This document shows positions 44,901 to 53,627 of a DNA stretch of 64,000 bases, one piece after another (position 1 is the stretch's first letter; each line of letters starts with the position of its first letter). Under the pieces are notes generated by a model. It saw only the letters and a program-made list of their open reading frames with translations, was not told where the DNA came from and searched no databases. Made by a program: the position numbers and the translations under genes. Source of the stretch: Ridgeia piscesae (taxonomy: Eukaryota > Annelida > Polychaeta > Sabellida > Siboglinidae); assembly GCA_025642075.2 (NCBI GenBank), contig JAODUO010000543.1, positions 356,001 to 420,000 on the forward strand. The letters run 5' to 3'.

Positions 44901-45887
44901 GCAAGTCACATTTGTCCTGTCAGGCAAATTTTCTTCATTCTCGTATGTGTATATTTGTGAATTGTACGGATGATTATTTTTCAGCAGACATGTGACGCGA
45001 ACACAAACACGAGAGAGTGGCACAACACCGATGATGACAGCAACAGTTTCAACAGCTGTGACATGAACATCGTTGAGCGAGACTACAGCAATGACTCGAA
45101 GAAGAATGATGACAGTAATGACTCGAAGAGACACGATGACGTACAATGCTACAACTTATCGTCGTCGTCATCGTCGTCATCCCCATCGTCATCAGAAGTC
45201 GACAGCTTGTCGTCGGATGAGGGAAGTAATTCGCGACACGAGAAGAAGTCGCATTCGCCTGATCTGTCCTACATGAAAAAGGCTGTCACCGATTTCACTG
45301 GTGCCTTAGCTGAGGCCATTGACAATGAGAAATCAAAGGACGTAGAATCGAGTGATGAACACGATGACAATGGCAGTGATGTGGACAGACCAGACAGTCA
45401 GAGTGATGTACTAATCATGGATGGAACTGCGGCCTTTCCAAACTCACAGTGCATGTTTTCGCCGTCGAAACTAATTATTAAATCACAACCATTCCAGATA
45501 TCATGTCCCGGCATGCGCAGTGATTCTCCAATCATCATCACCGATCAAGACGACAAAGCAACTTTGCCGAAGGAGACATCACTGCATGATATTGATGACA
45601 AGACGACATTGCGGCCAAGCGCCTCTGATGACACGTCATCGGCTGTGATGGCGACGTTCGGTGACACTGAAATGAATATCAAGATCAAAAACTATTGTTC
45701 GCTTTCGTCAAACATTGTCGTTAAAGTTACGACGCCTGACAGTACGACGTTGACAGAAAGTTGGCCAGAGTTGGAGCCACAGATTGGTAAGAATAACTCT
45801 GCGGCGCCTTGTCGACAATATCCTTGGAAGTCGGTGGCATCACCAGTTGTCACTGACGAAGTCATCGAATTGTCGGACTCGGAATGA
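32976..45887 (+). CDS. DAXX: DAXX homologue, complete nine-exon coding region (gene-level entry)
   Basis: DAXX is a nuclear H3.3-H4 chaperone that works with ATRX at repeats and binds SUMO-modified proteins in PML bodies (family knowledge). Joining 32976-32999, 33439-34212, 35066-35255, 35926-36052, 36473-36592, 38925-39012, 39528-40014, 40479-40627 and 44985-45887 keeps frame at every GT-AG junction and gives about 953 residues (human 740). In order: helical bundle at residues 3-80 (FMVLCRKVTG); an unusually long polar linker at 80-255 with a basic NLS-like stretch (EKRKRDD, about 174-180); histone-binding domain at about 256-455 (RQIIKLEGLLK, GTRYPEVNKRIERF, AFLDVGNQLQARR, NFGSHLTESYR, DPALYD, LDEVINKFAKRQ); an Asp/Glu tract with four DEDDDEKK repeats; a Ser/Asp-rich tail; and a C-terminal SUMO-interacting motif, EVIELSDSE, just before TGA. 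The start is the first ATG after an in-frame TAA at 32949. No N-terminal SIM is seen. Identification rests on recalled family motifs in the right order. Confidence 0.92.
33000..33438 (+). other. DAXX intron 1
   Basis: 439 bases, phase 0, GTAACT...TTTCAG. A minus-strand frame overlapping its left part and exon 1 (32866-33165) has no recognised family and is treated as chance. Confidence 0.65.
33439..34212 (+). CDS. DAXX: DAXX coding exon 2 (helical bundle, long linker, start of histone-binding domain)
   Basis: The acceptor TTTCAG ends at 33438; the donor is AAG|GTAACC at 34212/34213. Both ends are phase 0. The exon encodes 258 residues: the four-helix bundle (about the first 70), then some 175 low-complexity polar residues with a KRKR basic cluster, then RQIIKLEGLLK, which opens the histone-binding domain. 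The linker is several times longer than the roughly 40-residue vertebrate equivalent. Reading on past the donor meets a stop at 34279, so intron retention would truncate the protein. Confidence 0.93.
34213..35065 (+). other. DAXX intron 2
   Basis: 853 bases, AT-rich, no repeats recognised. Confidence 0.85.
35066..35255 (+). CDS. DAXX: DAXX coding exon 3 (histone-binding domain)
   Basis: The acceptor TGTGTAG ends at 35065. The exon encodes DISKRIRKLEEKEMSLDEME followed by DDSAYTLVERYKAKF and a segment ending PIERKFHFEG. This parallels the vertebrate EIRRLQEKELDLSELDD, SAYLQEARLKRKL and VIEQRIPYRG segments. The donor GTGCAT at 35256 is weak, but it is the only junction that restores G-TRYPEVN with the next exon (phase 1). 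Confidence 0.92.
35256..35925 (+). other. DAXX intron 3
   Basis: 670 bases, phase 1, unusual GTGCAT donor. No feature recognised inside. Confidence 0.85.
35926..36052 (+). CDS. DAXX: DAXX coding exon 4 (TRYPEVN segment)
   Basis: The acceptor CCCCGCAG ends at 35925. The exon encodes TRYPEVNKRIERFVNRHQ, then IFPDFHDILEIVTRSN and HCLRL, and ends in phase 2 at a GTATGT donor (36053). TRYPEVNRRIER is among the most conserved strings of the DAXX histone-binding domain. Confidence 0.95.
36137..36240 (+). repeat. 21-bp minisatellite in DAXX intron 4, 5 copies
   Basis: Unit ATAACCATGGGTAAATGACA plus T, five near-identical copies inside the 420-base intron 36053-36472. Each unit has ATGGGTAAAT, so GGTAAAT donor-like strings recur. 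Confidence 0.95.
36473..36592 (+). CDS. DAXX: DAXX coding exon 5 (AFLDVG / NFGSHLTESYR)
   Basis: The acceptor TTTGAAG ends at 36472 and the donor GTAGGC starts at 36593, both in phase 2. The exon encodes KKSIQVITREAFLDVGNQLQ, then ARRMRDFQGNFGSHLTESYR. This matches vertebrate AFRDVGIRLQERR and NFGCHLTDDYR, so the histone-binding core is intact. The acceptor has a short pyrimidine tract, but only this site keeps frame with exon 4. Confidence 0.93.
36681..37461. mobile_element. piggyBac-like non-autonomous element in DAXX intron 5
   Basis: Bounded by TTAA at 36677-36680 and TTAA at 37462-37465. The termini are CCCTAGAAGTGACCAG on the left and CACCTCTAGGG on the right (reverse complement CCCTAGAGGTG). 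TTAA target sites with CCC...-type inverted ends are the hallmark of piggyBac. The 781 bases carry no transposase: the only frame (36827-37042) lacks any DDD-like region. Insertion is in a 2.3 kb intron and leaves both DAXX splice sites intact. Confidence 0.82.
37939..38402. mobile_element. Possible MITE with GGGTCCACTAT ends, DAXX intron 5
   Basis: GGGGTCCACTATC at 37938 is mirrored by ATATAGTGGACCC ending at about 38400, giving 11-12 bp inverted ends about 460 bases apart. No coding capacity; no target duplication seen. It lies in the same intron as the piggyBac-like element. Confidence 0.45.
38925..39012 (+). CDS. DAXX: DAXX coding exon 6 (DPAL segment)
   Basis: The acceptor GATTGTAG ends at 38924; the exon enters in phase 2 and leaves in phase 0 at GAG|GTAACA. 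It encodes ERNDPALYDKELHTKLDCNK and VLWKSSLDE, aligning with vertebrate DPALSDPVLARRLRENRSLA and MSRLDE. It follows a 2.3 kb intron that holds a piggyBac-like element. Confidence 0.93.
39013..39527 (+). other. DAXX intron 6
   Basis: 515 bases, phase 0, GTAACA...GACAG. No feature recognised. Confidence 0.85.
39528..40014 (+). CDS. DAXX: DAXX coding exon 7 (end of histone-binding domain, acidic tract)
   Basis: The acceptor TTGACAG ends at 39527. The exon opens VINKFAKRQELGDD, completing LDEVINKFAKRQ (vertebrate LDEVISKYAMLQD), then becomes strongly acidic (SEDEEEEEEEKEAGG). It includes four tandem copies of a 24-bp unit at about 39720-39815 encoding DEDDDEKK, and ends SISPL at a GTAGGT donor in phase 1. 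If the intron were retained, the frame would run on to a stop near 40103. Acidic tracts after the histone-binding domain are typical of DAXX. Confidence 0.92.
40015..40478 (+). other. DAXX intron 7
   Basis: 464 bases, phase 1, GTAGGT...TTTGTAG. No feature recognised. Confidence 0.8.
40479..40627 (+). CDS. DAXX: DAXX coding exon 8
   Basis: The acceptor TTTGTAG ends at 40478 and completes a phase-1 Ala codon. The exon encodes about 49 residues (SEAAIDTEVKNVDKTVVKET and a Ser/Asp-rich part ending PDDNDGNN) with no recognisable domain. The donor AAT|GTAAGA at 40628 gives phase 0, matching the next exon; an alternative GTAATA 8 bases upstream would break the frame. Assignment depends on phase and position more than on conservation. 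Confidence 0.8.
40911..41537 (+). repeat. AAATAC-type dispersed element, copy 2
   Basis: Second copy of the 30860-31508 element, ending TGTATTTGACCCCATGTCTG. To its left (40720-40850) are further AAATAC/GTATTT repeats that copy 1 lacks, so the full element may begin near 40720. Nested inside the hAT-like element. Confidence 0.78.
41814..42838 (+). repeat. 26-bp minisatellite in DAXX intron 8, about 39 copies
   Basis: Unit CCTCTCCTGTCATCCCTTAG plus AATGTT. Variants are TATCATC for TGTCATC, CCTCAG for CCTTAG, AATGATC, and a few short deletions near 42052-42085 and 42490-42505. Pyrimidine-rich on the plus strand, so intronic transcripts would contain many CTCTCC tracts resembling PTB-type binding sequence (inference). 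Confidence 0.96.
42920..43640. mobile_element. Fold-back element with tandem subrepeats in its arms
   Basis: The left arm (42945-43043) is a series of TTTTGGTAA units separated by GGACA/GAACG strings; the right arm (43520-43640) is the same series inverted (TTACCAAAATGTCC). Aligned blocks include TTTTGGTAAAGGACACTTTG and GGTAACAGGACGTTTTGGTA. Outer ends GGTGT(GG)ACACTGG.ATCC and GGATCCCTGGACACCC also mirror. The roughly 470-base centre is non-coding. The arrangement resembles Drosophila FB-type fold-back elements. Confidence 0.75.
44202..44984 (+). other. Right part of DAXX intron 8
   Basis: AT-rich, no repeat recognised. Ends with the TTTTTCAG acceptor of exon 9. Confidence 0.75.
44985..45887 (+). 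CDS. DAXX: DAXX coding exon 9 (Ser/Asp-rich tail, C-terminal SIM, stop)
   Basis: The acceptor ATTTTTCAG ends at 44984. The exon encodes 300 residues and TGA. It contains a poly-Ser run encoded by TCG/TCA repeats, many Ser-Asp pairs (likely CK2-type acidic sites), the hydrophobic-acidic strings VLIMDG (residues about 795-800) and PIIITDQDD (about 835-843), and the extreme C-terminal EVIELSDSE. The last is the counterpart of vertebrate IIVLSDSD, the SIM that binds SUMO. PIIITDQDD is a second SIM-like candidate. Confidence 0.93.
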   Translation, partial: QTCDANTNTREWHNTDDDSNSFNSCDMNIVERDYSNDSKKNDDSNDSKRHDDVQCYNLSSSSSSSSPSSSEVDSLSSDEGSNSRHEKKSHSPDLSYMKKAVTDFTGALAEAIDNEKSKDVESSDEHDDNGSDVDRPDSQSDVLIMDGTAAFPNSQCMFSPSKLIIKSQPFQISCPGMRSDSPIIITDQDDKATLPKETSLHDIDDKTTLRPSASDDTSSAVMATFGDTEMNIKIKNYCSLSSNIVVKVTTPDSTTLTESWPELEPQIGKNNSAAPCRQYPWKSVASPVVTDEVIELSDSE

Positions 45888-46069
45888 GTGACATGATGAC
45901 TGACATCACAGGGTATAATCAAGCGTTCACGAACATTTTATGTTACACTGACTGACCCATATGAAATCTGATTGTATTTTATTAGAGGTAGTTAAATGAG
46001 AGTAATGCACATGTGTATGATAACACAAACGCAGTGACCAGAGGTAGAACAATTAACTTGGAACAGTTG

Positions 46070-46075
46070 ATTAAA
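46070..46075 (+). promoter_or_regulatory. Candidate DAXX poly(A) signal (ATTAAA)
   Basis: First ATTAAA hexamer after the DAXX stop, 183 bases downstream. A canonical AATAAA occurs later at 47608-47613, so 3' end choice is uncertain. Confidence 0.3.
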
Positions 46076-46493
46076 TTACAATTACAAATTCACCATTTGT
46101 AGTAAATGATTTAATTTCAAAATGATCTTTACAATTTTGTCAGTGTTTTATTTTAAACATACTGTTAGTTATTATTTATTAACATCTTAATGGCAGCATC
46201 CGCCAACCAAATGTGCATTTTAAATGTTGTTATTAAGCAACCCAAAAGCCAGCTTGCATGAAGGTATGAATCAGGGTTGCATATACAATGTTTTACTAAA
46301 AAAATTGAACTTTTAGTACATGTAGCGAGCCCAGACGTACAATCATATCAATAATTATTTGCACCAAGACAATTTTTTTGATTTTGGACACATTTTCTTT
46401 GAGGTTGTATGTCCTGTCTCATAATGTCAGTGGAGTTGTTCACCTATGCTGTATTTATGTTATTGTCTTATACATAAAATACATAAATACAAA

Positions 46494-46519
46494 CATATAT
46501 ATGTATATATATATATATG

Positions 46520-46550
<31 letters not shown>

Positions 46551-46551
46551 C
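46494..46551. repeat. AT microsatellite
   Basis: Interrupted AT tract of about 55 bases. Confidence 0.93.
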
Positions 46552-47607
46552 TGAAAGTAACAATCTCAATATAATCACACAAATACACATACCATATTCG
46601 TTCTATTGAACGTACACCCCCTTTTAGCAGCATCTGACACCGTGACAATGACCTAGCAAAGCCAACACTGTCTGTTGATGCCAGAATTGGAACACTTGAT
46701 TAAAATTTCAGTGATAACAGAAGACAAAAGTACAGTTGTAACTTTTTGGTCATATTTTGACACAATAGCCAGCCAATCACGTCTGCTCAGATGGCTGAAC
46801 TGTATATGCTTGGCTGACTTGCCGACGTATGCCCACAGTTAACACATCTGTTTGCATCCTTCGCTAATGTTGGTTATCTGAAATGTTCGACTCTCATAGC
46901 TTGTTATAAACTTATGGTAACCATAAATGTTTCATCAAAATATGAATATTCAACCAAGAAGATCCCACAAACTGTGAAATGCCACCAAATGAATGGATGT
47001 TGTTACATGGAATTGTCACCTAGTGTGGTACATTGAACTAATTTTGGGAACCAATGAAAATAGTGATTAAATGGGTCTACGTTTATGTGAACGCATTAAA
47101 AAAATCTTTTCTGTTATTTTCCCCTGTTACAACGTCACAGAAGGTGCTGTTTGGGTCTTATGCCTGTGCATTATACATATGTTTTGGGTGAATGTGCTAT
47201 TTTGTGAATTCATATACAAAATATGTAAGATGTGCCAACAGGTGCTGAAACGATGACGGTGTTTAATTTTATTTAGAATATATTTCATTGTTGTTCATGT
47301 AGGGCTTCTCTAATGAACTTTTCTGAGAAATGGATCGTAATGAGAATAACCACGATTGTAATTATAAGGAGACATGTCATATGGTTTTGCAATATTCAGG
47401 TGAAATTTAAGCAAATTAATTGACTGCATACTGTGTGTGATTCAGATGTGTAGCAACATGTACTAGAAACAGTCTGTCGGAGATATTAAGCATGGTTAAT
47501 GTCGAAGTAACGCACTACGTCATATAACATGTTTATTTCTTCTTTATGTACTGATGTAGTCAAGTCACTGTACGTGTTCGTCGGACATGTCAAAATGTCA
47601 GTTGTAA

Positions 47608-47613
47608 AATAAA
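47608..47613 (+). promoter_or_regulatory. Candidate DAXX poly(A) signal (AATAAA)
   Basis: Canonical AATAAA 1.7 kb after the stop, followed by T/G-rich sequence (TGTTTGAC, TGTGTACC). If used, the 3' UTR would be about 1.75 kb. Confidence 0.25.
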
Positions 47614-49000
47614 ATATGCACATGTTTGACACATCACCATATGATAATTGTGCACAAATGTGTACCGGTACTTCACGTACTTCCAGACAGAGTTAGGAAT
47701 TTAGAAGCAAGATTATGTTGTATAGTTAGGTGATGTTGTACGAGTCCACTGTGGGTTACATCGCAACTGCAGATGGTGCCACTGTGCAATGATCGTTGGT
47801 GACCGTAGACCATAGATATAAATAGAACACACCAGTAGGGGAAAGATCTAACTCTGTGCCGTAGGCTGACTGCTGGTTGTGTTCCAGGTAGTTCTTACTA
47901 GCATATGCGCACACGCACACACGCACGCACGCACACAGAAGCGTGTGGAAACATGGGGAAAATTGGGGCAAGGTGGTTGTAGACATTTTGTTTGGTGGCA
48001 AACACATGGTTGTGCCCCCAGTAAACAGGAGTAAGCCAAACGTATGGCGCCCAGCTGAGAGAAGCCCAGTTGGGGGGGGGGAGGGACTGGTGCTGAACCT
48101 CCCGGCGGTTCTCAGTACCACAACATGAACTTAGTTCCCGCGTCACTGGTAGTCTTTGGTTTATCACCTCAAAGCGTCTATGTTCGCTGCATTTCACGAG
48201 TTGCAGACGAATCTTCATGTCTCGTAGGTCTAATTGACAAATGCAGACCAATTTATTTAAATGATTAACACACCTCATATTTTGATATAAAAGTCCCGAC
48301 TTTGTGATGAGCGACACCAGCTGAGGAAGTACATATATCTATGACTCTCAGATCATCCGTTTCAAAACTAGTTTTTGTTCCTAAAATGTAGCTCACTATT
48401 GGCAAATGTGCATTCTCTCTAGCTGCGCCAACAATTTCGAATCAACTCCCTATTGTAATTAAATCTTCTGAAAAAAATCGAAACATTTGATTGAAATAGA
48501 TATTTGACCATACATTATCGCCGGTTCCAAGCATACACGGCTTTTGCCTGTTCCCGTTTATGAGTATGCCGAATGATTTTGTTTATTGCGCCTCTGAGTT
48601 TGAATTTTCAAGGATACAGGCGCTATAGAAGTTTTAAATAATTATTATGTTTGGGATTTAGGCGTAGTATCATAAGTAAGGATTATATTTTGAAGGATAT
48701 TGTTCATGGCTCCAATATTTCGATTGACTGCAGGAATGTACACTTTGGAGCATTGTTACTCGAAACTTGCAACGTTTCGGTCTAATACACTTACAAGTAA
48801 ATGTTATTATGTAGAAATACGATGTTTTGATTTCATAGCGTTAATTTGGGGCAATGATCTCTATTAAAAAGAATAGATATCAGCAAATAATGTTAAACAA
48901 ATACTTTTCAGAACATTCAAAAATTAATAGACTTATTTTGTTTTTACAAATTAGCTTATCCTATAGTCGTAACCATACTAAATCTAGGCGTTCACTTCAG

Positions 49001-49004
49001 TGTG

Positions 49005-49068
<64 letters not shown>

Positions 49069-49078
49069 TGTGTGTGTT
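49001..49078. repeat. GT / TGCG microsatellite
   Basis: GT run followed by about 12 TGCG units and GT again; alternating purine-pyrimidine. The frame [11 protein letters not shown] is an artefact. Confidence 0.96.
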
Positions 49079-49198
49079 GCTATAAATACACCTGCCTGCC
49101 TCATCATTGAATACATTGATTGCTGACAATGTTTGCTGGTCCGGTCACTCCAACGTGAATGTATGGACCAGTGAGATTGTTGATTGTTTTCGCTATGA

Positions 49199-52100
49199 CT
49201 AGCACACTTGACGTTTATCTTAGACCTAGCACACTGACGTTTATCTTAGACCTAGCACACTGACGTTTATCTTAGACCTAGCACACTGACGTTTATCTTA
49301 GACCTAGCACACTGACGTTTATCTTAGACCTAGCACACTGACGTTTATCTTAGACCTAGCACACTGACGTTTATCTTAGACCTAGCACACTGACGTTTAT
49401 CTTAGACCTAGCACACTGACGTTTATCTTAGACCTAGCACACTGACGTTTATCTTAGACCTAGCGCACTGACGTTTATCTTAGACCTATCGCACTGACGT
49501 TTATCTTAGACCTAGCGCACTGACGTTTATCTTAGACCTATCGCACTGACGTTTATCTTAGACCTAGCGCACTGACGTTTATCTTAGACCTAGCACGACT
49601 GACGTTTATCTTAGACCTAGCACACTGACGTTTATCTTAGACCTAGCACGCTGACGTTTATCTTAGACCTAGCACGCTGACGTTTATCTTAGACCTAGCA
49701 CACTGACGTTTATCTTAGACCTAGCACACTGACGTTTATCTTAGACCTATCGCACTGACGTTTATCTTAGACCTATCGCACTGACGTTTATCTTAGACCT
49801 AGCACACTGACGTTTATCTTAGACCTAGCACACTGACGTTTATCTTAGACCTAGCACACTGACGTTTATCTTAGACCTAGCACACTGACGTTTATCTTAG
49901 ACCTAGCACACTGACGTTTATCTTAGACCTAGCACACTGACGTTTATCTTAGACCTAGCACACTGACGTTTATCTTAGACCTAGCACACTGACGTTTATC
50001 TTAGACCTACCACTGACGTTTATCTTAGACCTACGCACTGACGTTTATCTTAGACCTAGCACTGACGTTTATCTTAGACCTACGCACTGACGTTTATCTT
50101 AGACCTAGCGCACTGACGTTTATCTTAGACCTAGCGCACTGACGTTTATCTTAGACCTAGCGCACTGACGTTTATCTTAGACCTAGCGCACTGACGTTTA
50201 TCTTAGACCTAGCGCACTGACGTTTATCTTAGACCTAGCGCACTGACGTTTATCTTAGACCTAGCGCACTGACGTTTATCTTAGACCTAGCGCACTGACG
50301 TTTATCTTAGACCTAGCGCACTGACGTTTATCTTAGACCTAGCGCACTGACGTTTATCTTAGACCTAGCGCACTGACGTTTATCTTAGACCTAGCACACT
50401 GACGTTTATCTTAGACCTAGCACACTGACGTTTATCTTAGACCTGCACACTGACGTTTATCTTAGACCTGCCACTGACGTTTATCTTAGACCTGCCACTG
50501 ACGTTTATCTTAGACCTGCCACTGACGTTTATCTTAGACCTGGCCACTGACGTTTATCTTAGACCTACGCACTGACGTTTATCTTAGACCTACGCACTGA
50601 CGTTTATCTTAGACCTATCGCACTGACGTTTATCTTAGACCTATCGCACTGACGTTTATCTTAGACCTATCGCACTGACGTTTATCTTAGACCTAGCGCA
50701 CTGACGTTTATCTTAGACCTAGCGCACTGACGTTTATCTTAGACCTAGCGCACTGACGTTTATCTTAGACCTAGCGCACTGACGTTTATCTTAGACCTAG
50801 CGCACTGACGTTTATCTTAGACCTAGCACACTGACGTTTATCTTAGACCTAGCACACTGACGTTTATCTTAGACCTAGCACACTGACGTTTATCTTAGAC
50901 CTAGCGCACTGACGTTTATCTTAGACCTAGCGCACTGACGTTTATCTTAGACCTACCACGACGTTTATCTTAGACCTACGCACTGACGTTTATCTTAGAC
51001 CTACCACTGACGTTTATCTTAGACCTAGCACTGACGTTTATCTTAGACCTAGCCACTGACGTTTATCTTAGACCTAGCACACTGACGTTTATCTTAGACC
51101 TAGCGCACTGACGTTTATCTTAGACCTAGCGCACTGACGTTTATCTTAGACCTAGCCACTGACGTTTATCTTAGACCTAGCACACCGACGTTTATCTTAG
51201 ACCTAGCCACTGACGTTTATCTTAGACCTAGCCACCGACGTTTATCTTAGACCTAGCGCACTGACGTTTATCTTAGACCTAGCGCACTGACGTTTATCTT
51301 AGACCTAGCGCACTGACGTTTATCTTAGACCTAGCCACTGACGTTTATCTTAGACCTAGCGCACTGACGTTTATCTTAGACCTAGCGCACTGACGTTTAT
51401 CTTAGACCTAGCGCACTGACGTTTATCTTAGACCTAGCGCACTGACGTTTATCTTAGACCTAGCGCACTGACGTTTATCTTAGACCTAGCACACTGACGT
51501 TTATCTTAGACCTAGCGCACTGACGTTTATCTTAGACCTAGCGCACTGACGTTTATCTTAGACCTAGCACACTGACGTTTATCTTAGACCTAGCCACTGA
51601 CGTTTATCTTAGACCTAGCACACTGACGTTTATCTTAGACCTAGCGCACTGACGTTTATCTTAGACCTAGCACACTGACGTTTATCTTAGACCTAGCACA
51701 CTGACGTTTATCTTAGACCTAGCGCACTGACGTTTATCTTAGACCTAGCACACTGACGTTTATCTTAGACCTAGCACACTGACGTTTATCTTAGACCTAG
51801 CACACCGACGTTTATCTTAGACCTAGCACACCGACGTTTATCTTAGACCTATCGCACTGACGTTTATCTTAGACCTAGCACACCGACGTTTATCTTAGAC
51901 CTAGCACACTGACGTTTATCTTAGACCTATCGCACTGACGTTTATCTTAGACCTAGCACACCGACGTTTATCTTAGACCTAGCACACTGACGTTTATCTT
52001 AGACCTAGCACACTGACGTTTATCTTAGACCTAGCACACCTGACGTTTATCTTAGACCTAGCACACCGACGTTTATCTTAGACCTAGCACACCGACGTTT

Positions 52101-53093
52101 ATCTTAGACCTAGCACACTGACGTTTATCTTAGACCTAGCACACCTGACGTTTATCTTAGACCTAGCACACTGACGTTTATCTTAGACCTAGCCACGACG
52201 TTTATCTTAGACCTAGCCACTGACGTTTATCTTAGACCTAGCACACGACGTTTATCTTAGACCTAGCCACTGACGTTTATCTTAGACCTAGCACACGACG
52301 TTTATCTTAGACCTAGCCACTGACGTTTATCTTAGACCTACCACTGACGTTTATCTTAGACCTATCGCACTGACGTTTATCTTAGACCTATCGCACGACG
52401 TTTATCTTAGACCTAGCGCACGACGTTTATCTTAGACCTAGCCACTGACGTTTATCTTAGACCTAGCACACTGACGTTTATCTTAGACCTAGCACACTGA
52501 CGTTTATCTTAGACCTAGCGCACTGACGTTTATCTTAGACCTAGCGCACTGACGTTTATCTTAGACCTAGCGCACTGACGTTTATCTTAGACCTAGCACA
52601 CGACGTTTATCTTAGACCTAGCACACTGACGTTTATCTTAGACCTAGCGCACTGACGTTTATCTTAGACCTAGCGCACTGACGTTTATCTTAGACCTAGC
52701 ACACTGACGTTTATCTTAGACCTATCGCACTGACGTTTATCTTAGACCTATCGCACTGACGTTTATCTTAGACCTGGCACACTGACGTTTATCTTAGACC
52801 TATCGCACTGACGTTTATCTTAGACCTATCGCACTGACGTTTATCTTAGACCTAGCACACTGACGTTTATCTTAGACCTATCGCACTGACGTTTATCTTA
52901 GACCTATCGCACTGACGTTTATCTTAGACCTGGCACACCGACGTTTATCTTAGACCTAGCACACTGACGTTTATCTTAGACCTATCGCACTGACGTTTAT
53001 CTTAGACCTATCGCACTGACGTTTATCTTAGACCTATCGCACTGACGTTTATCTTAGACCTATCGCACTGACGTTTATCTTAGACCTAGCGTC
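49199..53093 (+). repeat. 26-bp satellite, about 150 copies
   Basis: Each unit has a near-invariant 20-base part, TGACGTTTATCTTAGACCTA, and a variable 5-7 base part (GCACAC, GCGCAC, TCGCAC, CGCAC, GCCAC, GCACACC). Length changes are almost wholly confined to the variable part. Near 52690-52960 a three-unit order (GCACAC, TCGCAC, TCGCAC) recurs, a 78-bp higher-order repeat. Every unit carries TTATCT (GATA-type motif AGATAA on the other strand) and TGACG (CRE half-site). No coding capacity. Confidence 0.98.
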
Positions 53094-53627
53094 CTCAAAA
53101 GGAACACGAAGTGGGAGAACATTTCCAAGGCCTGTGCTCATTAATAATAAATGTCTGTTGTTTTACGGGTAAGGCGAAATGGTGACGGTTAGTCATGTAT
53201 GTGTTGTCGTTGTTAATATTTAAACTATTCTGGTGAGACAAAAGCAGCTGAACATTTAGGGTATTCACTTACGAACTAAATGGACTGTCTAGTCATGTAT
53301 ACTCCAACTGAGACACAATTCGTCATACGTAACCCAGACAGAGCGAACCAAACTACGCTTATAACCGGTGTCACGCGGAAGGTTTCACTGGGGATACGCG
53401 AAAGATTAGCATAATGTAAAGACTTTGCCATCTTATTTTCCACTAACGTTCAAGCTTTGCACTGAAGTCGGAGAAATCAATGCAGAGTTCTTTGTTCTGT
53501 TATCTTTTAGAATTAACTAAGAAGGGCGAGTGTCTTAGGAGGTCTCCAAATGTTTTCCAGGCCTATGGGTTATCGTGGGACAATGTGAGCGTGCGTGGGA
53601 GGACGGTGCGCACGCACTGGGCGAATC
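53094..53627. other. Spacer between the two large satellites
   Basis: Unique-looking sequence with no exon recognised. Confidence 0.55.

Larger units (their letters stand above)
45888..49198 (+). other. DAXX 3' UTR and downstream spacer
   Basis: Holds candidate poly(A) signals, an AT tract (46494-46551) and a short CA/CG tract near 47907-47938. Small frames at 47071-47256 and 47756-48317 have no recognisable family. Confidence 0.5.

Noticed and set aside
45073..45276. Overlapping Arg/Thr/Met-rich frame in DAXX exon 9
   Set aside because: It is the out-of-frame shadow of the Ser/Asp-rich DAXX tail.
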